Of a stretch of 64,000 nucleotides of DNA, positions 43,012-54,031 are shown piece after piece. The notes beneath the pieces are model-generated. The model was given only the letters and a program-made list of their open reading frames with translations, was not told the DNA's origin and ran no database searches. The DNA is from Nocardia aurantia (GTDB lineage Bacteria > Actinomycetota > Actinomycetes > Mycobacteriales > Mycobacteriaceae): positions 1 through 64,000 of the forward strand of contig NZ_WEGI01000021.1 of the NCBI RefSeq assembly GCF_009604425.1, in the 5' to 3' direction. Made by a program: the position numbers and the translations under genes. Numbering within the stretch: the first letter of the stretch is position 1; each line of letters opens with the position of its first letter.

Positions 43012-44022
43012 TCATGGCAGACGTTGACGATAAACCAGACCGCTGACGACACCGGCCGCCGTGATGAGAAGTCCCAACAGCAGCCATGGCCGGCTGGCAT
43101 CGCCCATCTGCATCTCGAAACCGATCTGCTTGTCGAGCGTTTTGTAGACCGAACTCAGCTCCTCGAGCGTGGAGGCGGTGAAGAAGTCGCCGCCGGAGAT
43201 CTTGGCGATCTCGCGCAACGCGTCGTCGTCGACCGGGACCCGCACCCGCTGGGTGCCCTTGCCGTCCTGATCCGGGATCTCCACGGTGCCCCAGGTGGTG
43301 CCGAACGAGATCGTCGACACCGGAACGCCCTTCTGCTTGGCCACCCGCGCCGCGACGAAGCCGTGCCGCGGATTGTCCACGTCCTTGTCGTCCGGCACGG
43401 TCTGCTTGCCGTCGGACATCAGCACGATCCGCGCGGGCGGCGGGGTCTCCGCGCCGCCGAGCACCGAGGCCAGCGTGTCGATGGCCTGCAGCCCGCTGAA
43501 GATGCCCTCACCGGTGGCGGTGCGCTCGGCCAGCTTCATGTTCTGGATGGCCGCCTTCACCGCCTCGCGATTCGTGGTCGGCGACACCTGCACCGACGCG
43601 GTACCGGCGAAGGTGACCAGGCCCAGGTTGATGCCCGGGGTGAGGCCGTCGACGAATTCGCCGGCCGCCTTCTTCGCGACCTGGATCCGCGACGGCGGCA
43701 CGTCGGTGGCCTCCATCGACAGCGAGACGTCGATGACCAGCATGACCGTGGCCCGGTTGCGCGGCACCCGCTTCGCCGCCTGCGGTCCGGCCGCCGCGAT
43801 GGTCAGCAGCACCAGCCCGGCCAGCATCAGCGCCACCGGCGCGTGCCGCCACGCACTCGGGCGTTTCGGCGCGACCTGTTCCAGCACCTCCATATTGGAG
43901 AACCGGAGCATGTGCCGCTTGCGCCGCCGCTGCACGATCACGTACAGCAGGGCGATCGCCACGACCACCAGCAGGAACGCCAGCCAGACGGCGGCGGTGA
44001 AATTCGATATCGAGAAGTTCAC
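43012..44022 (-). CDS. VWA domain membrane protein (Rv1481-like)
   Basis: A 336-residue membrane protein with two N-terminal helices (about 9-30 and 61-79), a von Willebrand A domain carrying an intact metal site DVSLSM (98-103), and a final C-terminal helix. In bacteria, MoxR ATPase, DUF58 and VWA proteins form chaperone-like complexes; the gene is adjacent to both. Its GTG start overlaps the DUF58 stop (GTGA). The order moxR-DUF58-VWA upstream of mabA equals Rv1479-Rv1481 in M. tuberculosis, and a role in envelope maintenance is likely. Confidence 0.92.
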   Translation of the reverse strand: MNFSISNFTAAVWLAFLLVVVAIALLYVIVQRRRKRHMLRFSNMEVLEQVAPKRPSAWRHAPVALMLAGLVLLTIAAAGPQAAKRVPRNRATVMLVIDVSLSMEATDVPPSRIQVAKKAAGEFVDGLTPGINLGLVTFAGTASVQVSPTTNREAVKAAIQNMKLAERTATGEGIFSGLQAIDTLASVLGGAETPPPARIVLMSDGKQTVPDDKDVDNPRHGFVAARVAKQKGVPVSTISFGTTWGTVEIPDQDGKGTQRVRVPVDDDALREIAKISGGDFFTASTLEELSSVYKTLDKQIGFEMQMGDASRPWLLLGLLITAAGVVSGLVYRQRLP

Positions 44023-45017
44023 TGTCGGGGCACCCGCCCGCTCGGGGCGCCGAAGGTGTGGCGCCGGGTGGAGACGAACCGGACCACGTCGGCGATCCAG
44101 TCCCGATCGGTCCGCAGCGTCATCACCGGTGCGCCGGCGCCGCGCAGCGCCTGCTCCACATCCTCCCGGTGCCGCTGCGCGGCCTTCGCGAAATCACTTC
44201 GCAGCGTGGAGGTCACGGTGAATTCGCGGGTGCGGCCGGTCTCCGGATCGTGCAGCACCACATCGCCGACGTCGGGTAGATCGAGATCCAGCGGATCGAT
44301 CGCCTCCACCGCCAGCAGATCGTGCCGGCCCGCGATGGCACGCAGCGACCGCTGCCAGTCGATGGTGCCGAGGAAGTCCGAAAGCACAACGGCCAGACCG
44401 CGTTTGCGCTGCGGCCGGCGCAACGACTCGATCGCGCCGCGCAGATCGCCGCGGACGCCGTCGGCGGCGTGCGGGGTGGTGGCGATGCGGCGCAGCATGG
44501 ACTGCGCGTGCACCCGGCCGCTGCGGGCCGGGATCCGGTACAGCCGTTCGCCGTTGGCGACGACCGCGCCGATCCGGTTGCCGCCGCCACTGGTCAGGTG
44601 GGTGACCGCGGCGGCGGCCGCCACGACCAGATCGCGCTTCTGGCACAGCGCCGTGCCGAAATCCAGGCTCGCGGACAGGTCGACCACCAGCCAGGTCTCG
44701 AGCTCCCGGTCGGCGATCATCTGCCGCACGTGCGGATGGGTGGTGCGGGCCGTGACCGACCAATCCATCTGGCGCACATCGTCACCGGGCTGATACAGCC
44801 GGGCGTCGCCGGGTTCGGAGCCGGGGCCCGGGATCAGGCCGAGGTGGTCGCCGTGCAGCACGCCGTCCAGGCGTCGGCGGACCGTCAGCTCCAGAGTCCG
44901 CAGGGCGGCGGTGAGTTTCGGGTCGGTGAGCTCGCCGGCCCGGAACGACGGCGGGGCATGGGTAGGGGAATTCGCTGGGTTCGTCACCGGCGCAACCGAA
45001 TCCGACGCTCCGATCAC
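44019..45017 (-). CDS. DUF58 domain protein (Rv1480-like)
   Basis: A 332-residue cytoplasmic DUF58 protein, of the VWA-like fold. Diagnostic is the segment EPGDARLYQPGDDVRQMDWSVTART, followed by ELETWLVVDLSASLDFG. It likely works with the MoxR ATPase upstream and the VWA membrane protein downstream. The GTG start overlaps the moxR stop and its stop overlaps the VWA start, both in GTGA, so the three proteins are made in step. Substrates of such complexes are poorly known. Confidence 0.92.
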   Translation of the reverse strand: MIGASDSVAPVTNPANSPTHAPPSFRAGELTDPKLTAALRTLELTVRRRLDGVLHGDHLGLIPGPGSEPGDARLYQPGDDVRQMDWSVTARTTHPHVRQMIADRELETWLVVDLSASLDFGTALCQKRDLVVAAAAAVTHLTSGGGNRIGAVVANGERLYRIPARSGRVHAQSMLRRIATTPHAADGVRGDLRGAIESLRRPQRKRGLAVVLSDFLGTIDWQRSLRAIAGRHDLLAVEAIDPLDLDLPDVGDVVLHDPETGRTREFTVTSTLRSDFAKAAQRHREDVEQALRGAGAPVMTLRTDRDWIADVVRFVSTRRHTFGAPSGRVPRQ

Positions 45018-46150
45018 TGCCGGGGCGGTTGCGGGACGGCCGGGGCGCCGTTCGACCGGTCCACCGGCGGCTGCGGGACCGCACCGGACCCGGGCGCACC
45101 GGCGGGCACGTTGGCCTGCGGCGACACCTGCGGCATACCGATGGTCTGCAGCACCCGGCGGATCACGTCGTCGGGGCTCACCTCGTCGGCGAGCGCGTCG
45201 TAGGACAGCACCAGACGGTGCCGCAGCACATCCGGGATCACCTCGACCACGTCCTGCGGCACCACGTAGTCGCGCCCGCGGATCAGCGCGACCGCGCGGG
45301 CGGCGGCGATGATGCCGAGGCTGGCGCGCGGCGAGGCGCCGTAGGCGATCCAGCCGGCCACATCGTCCATGCCCGATTCGGCGGGCTTACGGGTCGCGGC
45401 GATCACCCGGACCACGTAGTCGACCAGCGCGTGGTGCACGAAGGTGTTGGCGGCCACCCGCTGCAGGCGGATCAGCTCGGTGGGCTCGAGGATCCGCTTC
45501 GGTTCCGGTGGGGTGACACCCATCCGGTAGATGATCTCGCGCTCCTCCTCGATCGAGGGGTAGTCGACGACCACCTTGAACAGGAAGCGGTCGCGCTGCG
45601 CCTCGGGCAGCGGGTACACGCCCTCGCTCTCGATCGGGTTCTGCGTGGCCATGACCAGGAACGGATCGGGCATCGGGTAGGTCTTGCCGCCGATGGACAC
45701 GTGCCGCTCGGCCATCACCTCGAGCAGCGCCGACTGCACCTTCGCGGGCGCGCGGTTGATCTCGTCGGCGAGCACGAAATTGGCCACCACCGGGCCGAGT
45801 TCGGTGTCGAACTGCTCGCGGCCCTGGCGGTAGATGCGAGTACCGACGAGGTCGGTGGGCACCAGGTCGGGAGTGAACTGCACGCGGGAGAAGCTGCCGC
45901 CGACCACCCGGGCGAAGGTCTCCACCGCGAGCGTCTTCGCGATGCCCGGAACACCTTCGAGCAGTACGTGACCGCGCGCGAGCACGCCGACGAGCAGCCG
46001 CTCGACGAGCCGGTCCTGTCCGACGATGACGCGTTTGACTTCGTAGATCGCCTTTTCCAGAATCTGGACATCGCGATCGAGAGAGCCGGGAGCCGGATCG
46101 GGCGCGTCCGTCACCGAACTCACCGCGCTCACACCGTCCGTCGAAGTCAC
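45014..46150 (-). CDS. moxR1: MoxR-family AAA ATPase
   Basis: A 378-residue AAA+ ATPase. Walker A is GVPGIAKT (66-73), Walker B LADEINRA, sensor 1 ATQNPIE and a lid region YGASPRASL. The GTG at 46150 is preferred because GGGGAG stands five bases upstream; the frame continues to an ATG at 46201. The C-terminus is Pro-rich (VPQPP repeats), unlike compact homologues. It corresponds to Rv1479 beside ripA. MoxR proteins act as chaperones for metal-containing or secreted proteins. Confidence 0.94.
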   Translation of the reverse strand: MTSTDGVSAVSSVTDAPDPAPGSLDRDVQILEKAIYEVKRVIVGQDRLVERLLVGVLARGHVLLEGVPGIAKTLAVETFARVVGGSFSRVQFTPDLVPTDLVGTRIYRQGREQFDTELGPVVANFVLADEINRAPAKVQSALLEVMAERHVSIGGKTYPMPDPFLVMATQNPIESEGVYPLPEAQRDRFLFKVVVDYPSIEEEREIIYRMGVTPPEPKRILEPTELIRLQRVAANTFVHHALVDYVVRVIAATRKPAESGMDDVAGWIAYGASPRASLGIIAAARAVALIRGRDYVVPQDVVEVIPDVLRHRLVLSYDALADEVSPDDVIRRVLQTIGMPQVSPQANVPAGAPGSGAVPQPPVDRSNGAPAVPQPPRQ

Positions 46151-46288
46151 AAACTCCCCGCTTTCGCTGTCGTTCTTGCCTACGCCGTGCTGTGTCCCCA
46201 ACTATTCCAGGTCCGATGGAAAGATGCCGCAACCGGGATGGGTTTGTTCCGGCCGGGTTCTCGGCCGATTCTCAGACTTCGGCCGCCG

Positions 46289-47713
46289 TCACGGGATCAG
46301 GCGGACCGCGTACGGCATGATGCCGCCCTCGCGCACAGCCGACACCCGGACCACCTCACCGGACTCCGGCGCCTCGATCATCCGGCCGCCACCGAGGTAC
46401 AACGCCACGTGCTGACTACCGCCGGGACCCCAGAACAGCATGTCGCCGCGCTCGCGCTCGGCGACCGGGACTCGGGCGCCCATATGGTACTGGTAGCCGC
46501 TGTAGTGCGGCAGCGAGATGCCGACCCCGGCGAACGCGTACAACATCAGCCCCGAGCAATCGAAGCCGACTTTGTCGAAATCGCCGAAGCTGTCGGCGAC
46601 GCCGCCGTCGTGAATGCCCTTCGTGGGCCCGTTCTCGTCGCCCCCGCCCCAGGAATAGATGACGCCCAGTTGCGACATCGCGCGATCGATGACGGTCTCG
46701 ATCAGTTCGCCGCGATCGCCGACCGGGCGGCCCGGCGGATTCATCGAGGAATGCGGGGTGGGCGAATTGTCCAATTGCGTGTGCGGGCGGCGGCCGGCGC
46801 CGAGTTGCGCGGCCCGGCCGAGGGCGTCACCGTCGGCGGCCGCCCGAGCCGCCGCCGCGGCCGCCGCGGCCTGCGCGGCCGCCTCCTCGGCACGGCGTTC
46901 CCGGTCCCAGGCCAGGTAGGCGTCGCGCTGGCCCTGCAATCCCGCGACCTGTTGCCGGGCGAAATCCAGCCGGTGCTGGGCGGTGTCGCGCTGGGTCACC
47001 AATCCCGCGCGGCGGGTGGCCTGCGCGTCCTGCGCCGCGCGCGCCGCCGACACCGCCGATTCCGCGTCGGCCCGCCGGGCGTCGGCCTCGGCCGCGGCCG
47101 CGTCGGCGGCCTGCTTCGCCTCCCGCGCCGCGGAATCCTTGTTGGCCCGGTCGATCTGGGCCCGGTGCAGACTTTCCAGCGCCGACCGCTGCGAGCTGGA
47201 GATCACGCTGAGCAGCTGCGACCGGCTCAGCGCCACATCCGGCGTGGCGCCGGAGAGGTAGGTGGTCATCGAGCCGGTGGCCGGGCTGGTGTAGGCCTCG
47301 ACGGCGAAGCGGTCGAAATCGGCCCGCGCCCGGTCGACGTTCGCGCCGGCGTCGGCCAGGTCCCGCTGGGTGGCGGCGACCGCGTCGGCCGCGGCGTCGG
47401 CGGCCTCGCGCGCGGTCTGCAGGTCGACCAGCGCCTTGTTGACCGCCTCGCGTTTGATCGCGACGTCCGCATCCAGTTGCCGCAGTTGCTGTTCCGCGGT
47501 GGCGACCTCGTTGATCAGCCCGCCCACCTCGGCCACGCTGTTGTCCACCCGGTCGCCCGCGGCGGCGATATCGCCGTCGCTGGGATTGGGCGGCGGCGGG
47601 GGCACCGCGCCGGCGACCGTGGGGAGCGCGGCGACGATCGCGCACATCAGCAACCCTCCGGCGACCTCATGCATCCTTCTGCGGCGCGTCGGCGACGCTC
47701 CCGGCACTCGCAT
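46289..47713 (-). CDS. ripA: NlpC/P60 peptidoglycan endopeptidase RipA
   Basis: A 474-residue secreted cell-wall hydrolase. Residues 1-36 form a signal peptide ending near VAGAVP; 50-290 are a coiled coil very rich in Ala, Arg and Asp; a linker follows; and 345-474 form the NlpC/P60 domain. The catalytic triad aligns with that of M. tuberculosis RipA: Cys386 (FDCSGLM), His435 (SQHVALYLG) and Glu447 (MIEAPE), with the same spacing. The coiled coil may block the active site before processing. GGGAGG precedes the ATG. Only one rip gene is present where mycobacteria have ripA and ripB. Confidence 0.95.
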   Translation of the reverse strand: MRVPGASPTRRRRMHEVAGGLLMCAIVAALPTVAGAVPPPPPNPSDGDIAAAGDRVDNSVAEVGGLINEVATAEQQLRQLDADVAIKREAVNKALVDLQTAREAADAAADAVAATQRDLADAGANVDRARADFDRFAVEAYTSPATGSMTTYLSGATPDVALSRSQLLSVISSSQRSALESLHRAQIDRANKDSAAREAKQAADAAAAEADARRADAESAVSAARAAQDAQATRRAGLVTQRDTAQHRLDFARQQVAGLQGQRDAYLAWDRERRAEEAAAQAAAAAAAARAAADGDALGRAAQLGAGRRPHTQLDNSPTPHSSMNPPGRPVGDRGELIETVIDRAMSQLGVIYSWGGGDENGPTKGIHDGGVADSFGDFDKVGFDCSGLMLYAFAGVGISLPHYSGYQYHMGARVPVAERERGDMLFWGPGGSQHVALYLGGGRMIEAPESGEVVRVSAVREGGIMPYAVRLIP

Positions 47714-48119
47714 CAGACCTCCCTGGATCCCGCCTGCGGTTCCCGGGGATCGGCGTGATCACCAGGACTGCGCTGGGCGACCGGTACGGCATCGCCTCAT
47801 GAGCACCAGCAACAACTCTGAGTGAAACGAGTCTCTTCGCACTCTCCGGACACTTCTACCTCGAGAGTGACGTCGGCAACCGTACGACACTTCTCCCCCA
47901 CCGATAACGAAGTCGACGGAATGACGGCAGCGTAATTTAACGATTGCTCATCAATAGCCAGATACGGCATCGGAATTCATGGCCGGAAACAGACCACCCG
48001 ACCGATCCTCGTCATTCCGGCAGGCTTCCGGTCGGTCGGCGACGGCCGCGCCGGAGAACGGTCCGGGTGCGCGCCCCGGCCCGAGTCCGGCCCGGGGCGA
48101 ATCCGTGACGGAGCGGAGA
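47714..48119. other. 406-bp non-coding region upstream of ripA
   Basis: No credible gene is seen. The left half must carry the ripA leader (minus strand); the right third, around 47920-47980, is relatively AT-rich with TAATTTAACGATTGC and may hold its promoter. Near 48072-48099, CGCCCCGG and CCGGGGCG form a stem with a 12-base loop about 20-50 bases beyond the stop of the Rv1476-like gene, a possible weak terminator. I looked for a cyclic-di-AMP (ydaO-type) riboswitch, known before cell-wall hydrolase genes, and did not find its conserved core. Confidence 0.5.
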
Positions 48120-48641
48120 TCAGCTCCGCTCGCGCGCCGCGCGGCGCGCCTTGACCAGATACAGCCCGCCGATGGTCACGACGGCGCCCGCCAGCAGCAC
48201 ACCCGTGACGGCGGTCCAGGCGGCGTGATCGGGGGTCTCCAGCCTGGCGACCAGGATCTGCGCGGCGTCGGCGGAATGACCGCCGCGGTACTTCGCCGTG
48301 TCCTCGGCCCATTCCAGCCGGGAGCGGTTGATCGCGTCGCTGTAGGTGCCGACCCAGTCGTCGCTGAGCACCACGACCGTGCCGTGGGTCTCCTTGCCGA
48401 CCGCGGTGGCAAGATCGCGCAGATCGGAATCACGCCCGGGATTGCCCGGCACCACCACGATGTTCAGCTGGATCCCGTGCGCCCGCGCGTCGGCGGCGAT
48501 ATCCGCCAGCCGGGTGTCGTCCTTGCCGGCCGGCACGGAGACGTGGTCGTCGGCCAGGTCCGCCACGATGGTGCCCAGATCCACGTTGGGCGGTAGTTCC
48601 ACGGCCATGGGGATGAGAACCGAGGTGTGCGAGGCGGTCAT
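48120..48641 (-). CDS. Rv1476-like tail-anchored membrane protein
   Basis: A 173-residue protein with a soluble N-terminal part (strand-helix pattern with IQLNIVVVPGN and HGTVVVLSDDW) and one C-terminal hydrophobic segment (AVTGVLLAGAVVTIGGLYLV) followed by a basic tail. This layout and location between acn and ripA match Rv1476 of M. tuberculosis. The ATG at 48641 is chosen because the longer frame crosses the acn control region. Function is unknown; conserved linkage to ripA/moxR suggests an envelope role. Confidence 0.88.
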   Translation of the reverse strand: MTASHTSVLIPMAVELPPNVDLGTIVADLADDHVSVPAGKDDTRLADIAADARAHGIQLNIVVVPGNPGRDSDLRDLATAVGKETHGTVVVLSDDWVGTYSDAINRSRLEWAEDTAKYRGGHSADAAQILVARLETPDHAAWTAVTGVLLAGAVVTIGGLYLVKARRAARERS

Positions 48642-48820
48642 TGTCCATCCGGTTGGTAGAGCCGCTCGGCCGAGCGGCGGGCATCCGACAGTGTCACAGG
48701 TGATCAGCACGCTGACGACGCCCTTCGGCACCGAACGCTCCGAAGGGCTTGCGTGCACAGTACGCGACCGGGGAGTGTGGGCTGCGGGTGTGGCCGACTC
48801 GGCGGCCCCCGCGCACTTCA

Positions 48821-48836
48821 CAGGACAAGCGTACTG
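48821..48836. promoter_or_regulatory. AcnR operator upstream of acn
   Basis: CAGGACAAGCGTACTG fits base for base the imperfect inverted repeat CAGNACnnncGTACTG reported for AcnR binding at the acn promoter of Corynebacterium glutamicum. It is 110 bases before the acn start in the 304-bp divergent region and overlaps a possible -10 box (TACTGT). An isolated half-site CAGTAC lies at 48758, and a hairpin with arms CCCTTCGG/CCGAAGGG lies at 48721-48747. The rest of the region shows no gene. Confidence 0.8.
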
Positions 48837-48945
48837 TTAGGGTTGGAAGCACGAGGCGCACAGCCGAGACTGCGCCCTCGACCGGGCCGCCGGCATCAGC
48901 CCCCGCAGGCGGCGGCCACCCTCACCGACGAGTGGAGCTGAACGT

Positions 48946-51756
<2,811 letters not shown>

Positions 51757-51759
<3 letters not shown>

Positions 51760-51803
51760 CACTGCGGGTGTCACGGTCCGGGCCCCGAAATCCTCGGGGC
51801 CCG
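51757..51803. terminator. two consecutive hairpins between acn and acnR
   Basis: TGACAC-TGCGG-GTGTCA begins with the acn stop codon itself, and CGGGCCCCGA-AATCC-TCGGGGCCCG follows at 51779-51803, a ten-pair GC stem with a five-base loop. A short CCCTTCCCGTTT follows. The pair may partly terminate acn transcription, lowering read-through into acnR, or protect the acn mRNA end. Confidence 0.5.
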
Positions 51804-51826
51804 GGCCCTTCCCGTTTGGAGGAGCC

Positions 51827-52393
51827 ATGCCCAAGGTCAGTGATGACCATCTCGCGGCCCGCCGCAGCCAGATTCTCGACGGAGCGCGAAGCTGTTTCGC
51901 CGAATACGGCTACGAGGGCGCCACGGTACGGCGTCTCGAGGAGGCGATCGGACTGTCCCGTGGTGCGATCTTCCACCACTTCCGGGACAAGGACGCGCTG
52001 TTCCTCGCGCTGGCGCAGGAGGACGCCGAGCGGATGGCCGACGTCGCCGCCAATCAGGGCCTGGTGCAGGTGATGCGGGACATGCTCGCCAATCCCGGGC
52101 AGTACAACTGGCTGGGCACCCGGCTGGAGATCGCGCGCCGGCTGCGCACCGACCCCGAGTTCGCCGCGGGCTGGACACAGCGCTCCGCCGAGCTCACCGC
52201 CGCCACGCTGGCCCGCCTGGAACGGCGCAAGGCCGCCGGCGCGCTGCGCGACGACGTACCCACGGATGTGCTGCTGGGCTACCTGGACCTGGTGCTCGAC
52301 GGTCTCATCGCCCGGATCGCCTCCGGACATGCCGGCGACAACCTGGACGCCGTGCTCGACCTGGTCGAGGCGTCGGTGCGGCGCAAGCCCTGA
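51827..52393 (+). CDS. acnR: TetR-type repressor of aconitase, AcnR
   Basis: A 188-residue TetR regulator immediately after acn. Its N-terminal part MPKVSDDHLAARRSQILDGARSCFAEYGYEGATVRRLEEAIGLSRGAIFHHFRDKDALF closely resembles AcnR of Corynebacterium and Rv1474c. In Corynebacterium, AcnR represses acn and senses citrate-Mg. GGAGGAG lies five bases before the ATG. The exact consensus operator before acn supports the same circuit here. Confidence 0.93.
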   Translation: MPKVSDDHLAARRSQILDGARSCFAEYGYEGATVRRLEEAIGLSRGAIFHHFRDKDALFLALAQEDAERMADVAANQGLVQVMRDMLANPGQYNWLGTRLEIARRLRTDPEFAAGWTQRSAELTAATLARLERRKAAGALRDDVPTDVLLGYLDLVLDGLIARIASGHAGDNLDAVLDLVEASVRRKP

Positions 52394-52503
52394 TATCGCA
52401 TACGAAAAACTCACCGCGATAGGCCATTCCGGGACCGCACCGGAAGATTGCCGGACTGCTTCGGAATATGGCCGATGCCGGTCGATCGATGCCGCCGCCA
52501 CGC

Positions 52504-52509
52504 TATGAT
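52504..52509 (+). promoter_or_regulatory. -10 box candidate of the ATP-grasp gene pair
   Basis: TATGAT, one base away from consensus, stands 51 bases before the ATG of the 156-residue protein and is the only good -10 match in the 167-base gap after acnR. No clear -35 hexamer is seen 17 bases upstream, which is common in Actinobacteria. It suggests the pair has its own promoter rather than read-through from acn. Confidence 0.4.
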
Positions 52510-52560
52510 CGGTCCCGTTCAGGTCCCGCAGCAAACAGCGAGCAGATCGGAGATCAGCTC

Positions 52561-53031
52561 ATGACCGAGGCCGTTTCCTCGTCCGATCCCGGCCCGGCGG
52601 CACCGTCGCCGGCCGCCACCACCGGCACGGCAACCCTGTCCGGGCAACTGCTGTCCGTGTCCGAGCGCGCAGTTGTCCTCCGAGTTGCCGAGGGCACATG
52701 GGCATTCGATCCGGCCGATATCGTCCGGATCGAAAAGTTCGGCGCCGCAGCCGGTTCCGAAGCCGGTTCGGCGATGGTCCGGGTCCGGCCCGGCGCCACC
52801 GCCGATTTCACGCAACGGCGGCGCATCGCGCTGGCCGAACGTCCGATGACGTTGCCCGGCAACCAATCCCCCGCGCGCGGCGACGAGCAGTTGCAGCAGC
52901 TCACCGAGAAGTGGGCCGGCACCTTGCATCTCAGCACCCGTCCCGGTGTGGGTGGCGCCACCCTCACCTGCTGCCAGACCCGATCCTTCGCCCGTAGCGA
53001 CGACGGCATCGCCTGCGACAGTCTCGATTAG
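52561..53031 (+). CDS. unknown 156-aa protein, candidate RiPP precursor or ATP-grasp partner
   Basis: A protein I do not recognise. Residues 1-24 are Ala/Pro/Ser-rich; 25-95 look like a small beta-rich domain (TATLSGQLLSVSERAVVLRV, WAFDPADIVRIEKFG); the last 35 residues are different, with Thr136, Cys137, Cys138, Thr140, Ser142, Ser146, Asp147, Asp148, Cys152, Asp153, Ser154 and Asp156. Hydroxyl and acidic side chains crowded at a C-terminus are what graspetide ligases join by ester or amide bonds. GGAG precedes the ATG and the ATP-grasp gene begins seven bases after its stop. It may instead be an accessory protein. Confidence 0.65.
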   Translation: MTEAVSSSDPGPAAPSPAATTGTATLSGQLLSVSERAVVLRVAEGTWAFDPADIVRIEKFGAAAGSEAGSAMVRVRPGATADFTQRRRIALAERPMTLPGNQSPARGDEQLQQLTEKWAGTLHLSTRPGVGGATLTCCQTRSFARSDDGIACDSLD

Positions 53032-53038
53032 GCGCACC

Positions 53039-54001
53039 GTGCCCGCTCGTACGGCGAGCGCGGTGCTGATCGTCACCGAATCCGACGACCTGCACGCCGA
53101 CGCGCTGACCGCCACCCTGCTCCGCGACCACCGGATGTCGCCGCTGCGCCTGGACATGCGCGACTTCCCCAGGGAGAGCGGGAGTTTCCGGCTCGATCGG
53201 GTCGGCGTCGGCCGCAGCCTCGGACATCTGCCCGGCCTCGACGACGTCACCGCCGTCTGGTGGCGCCGCCCGCGCGGCGCCGAGGTGCCGCCCGGAATGC
53301 GCCGCGCCGACGACGAATACCGGCAGGCCGAGTGCGACGGATTCCTTCAGGGCCTGCTGTGGTCGCTGCCCGCGCTGTGGGTCAACGATCCCGGCGCCGA
53401 ACGCACCGCCAGCCGCAAACTCGTCCAGCTGGAGACCGCGCGCCGGTCCGGTTTCACCCTGCCGGAGACACTGGTCACCACCGACCCGGACGAGGCGCGC
53501 AGCTTCGTCGAGTCCCGGCCCGGCCCGGTGGTGTACAAACGCACCGGCACCGGACGCGCCGAATTCTCCGAGACCCGGCTGGTCGCCGCGGCCGATCTGG
53601 CCCGCCTCGACAGCATCCGGTGGGCGCCCACCACATTCCAGGACTACGTCGACGCCGACTGCGATCTGCGCGTCGTCTGGATCGACGGGGTCGAGTGGAC
53701 GGTGCGCATCGACTCGCAATCCGGTGTGGGACGGGTCGATTCGCGCCTGGACACCTCGGTCGACTTCCGGCCCGAGCGGTTGCCGGCCGCCGTCAGCAAG
53801 TCCCTGTCCACCCTGATGGGTACGCTGGGACTGGCTTTCGGCGTGCTCGACATCCGGCTCGGTCTCGACGGCGAGTACTACTTCCTGGAGGTCAACCCGC
53901 AGGGGCAGTTCGCCTATCTGGAGATCAAGACCGGGTTGCCGCTGTTCGCGAGCCTGGCCAACTATCTCGTCACCGGCGATGCCACCGTGCCCGGTCGCTG
54001 A
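53039..54001 (+). CDS. MvdD-family ATP-grasp ligase
   Basis: A 320-residue ATP-grasp enzyme resembling the MvdC/MvdD graspetide maturases in length and layout: an N-terminal alpha/beta region (AVLIVTESDDLHADALTATLL), a central ATP-binding part (VVYKRTGTGRAEFSETR, TTFQDYVDADCDLRVVWI), and the magnesium site Glu284/Asn286 in FLEVNPQGQFAYLE. Such ligases form omega-ester or omega-amide bonds in a peptide using ATP. The GTG start follows the upstream stop by seven bases, with poor ribosome site, suggesting coupling. No transporter or protease accompanies the pair. Other roles of the family, such as peptide tailoring of unknown type, cannot be excluded. Confidence 0.85.
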   Translation: MPARTASAVLIVTESDDLHADALTATLLRDHRMSPLRLDMRDFPRESGSFRLDRVGVGRSLGHLPGLDDVTAVWWRRPRGAEVPPGMRRADDEYRQAECDGFLQGLLWSLPALWVNDPGAERTASRKLVQLETARRSGFTLPETLVTTDPDEARSFVESRPGPVVYKRTGTGRAEFSETRLVAAADLARLDSIRWAPTTFQDYVDADCDLRVVWIDGVEWTVRIDSQSGVGRVDSRLDTSVDFRPERLPAAVSKSLSTLMGTLGLAFGVLDIRLGLDGEYYFLEVNPQGQFAYLEIKTGLPLFASLANYLVTGDATVPGR

Positions 54002-54031
54002 CCGGGCACGGCCGCCACCGCGGCGGTCGTG

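Noticed and set aside
41776..44793. A 1005-codon open frame on the plus strand across inhA, mabA and the VWA gene
   Set aside because: It is antisense to three well-recognised conserved genes; its translation is a low-complexity Arg/Asp/Gly/His-rich string, the usual shadow of GC-rich coding DNA.
47714..48119. A cyclic-di-AMP riboswitch upstream of ripA
   Set aside because: Such elements occur before cell-wall hydrolase genes, but the conserved core words and the downstream pairing could not be found in this gap on the minus strand.
52394..52560. Read-through from acnR as the sole source of the ATP-grasp transcript
   Set aside because: A 167-base gap with a near-consensus -10 box makes an independent promoter more likely, though read-through is not excluded.
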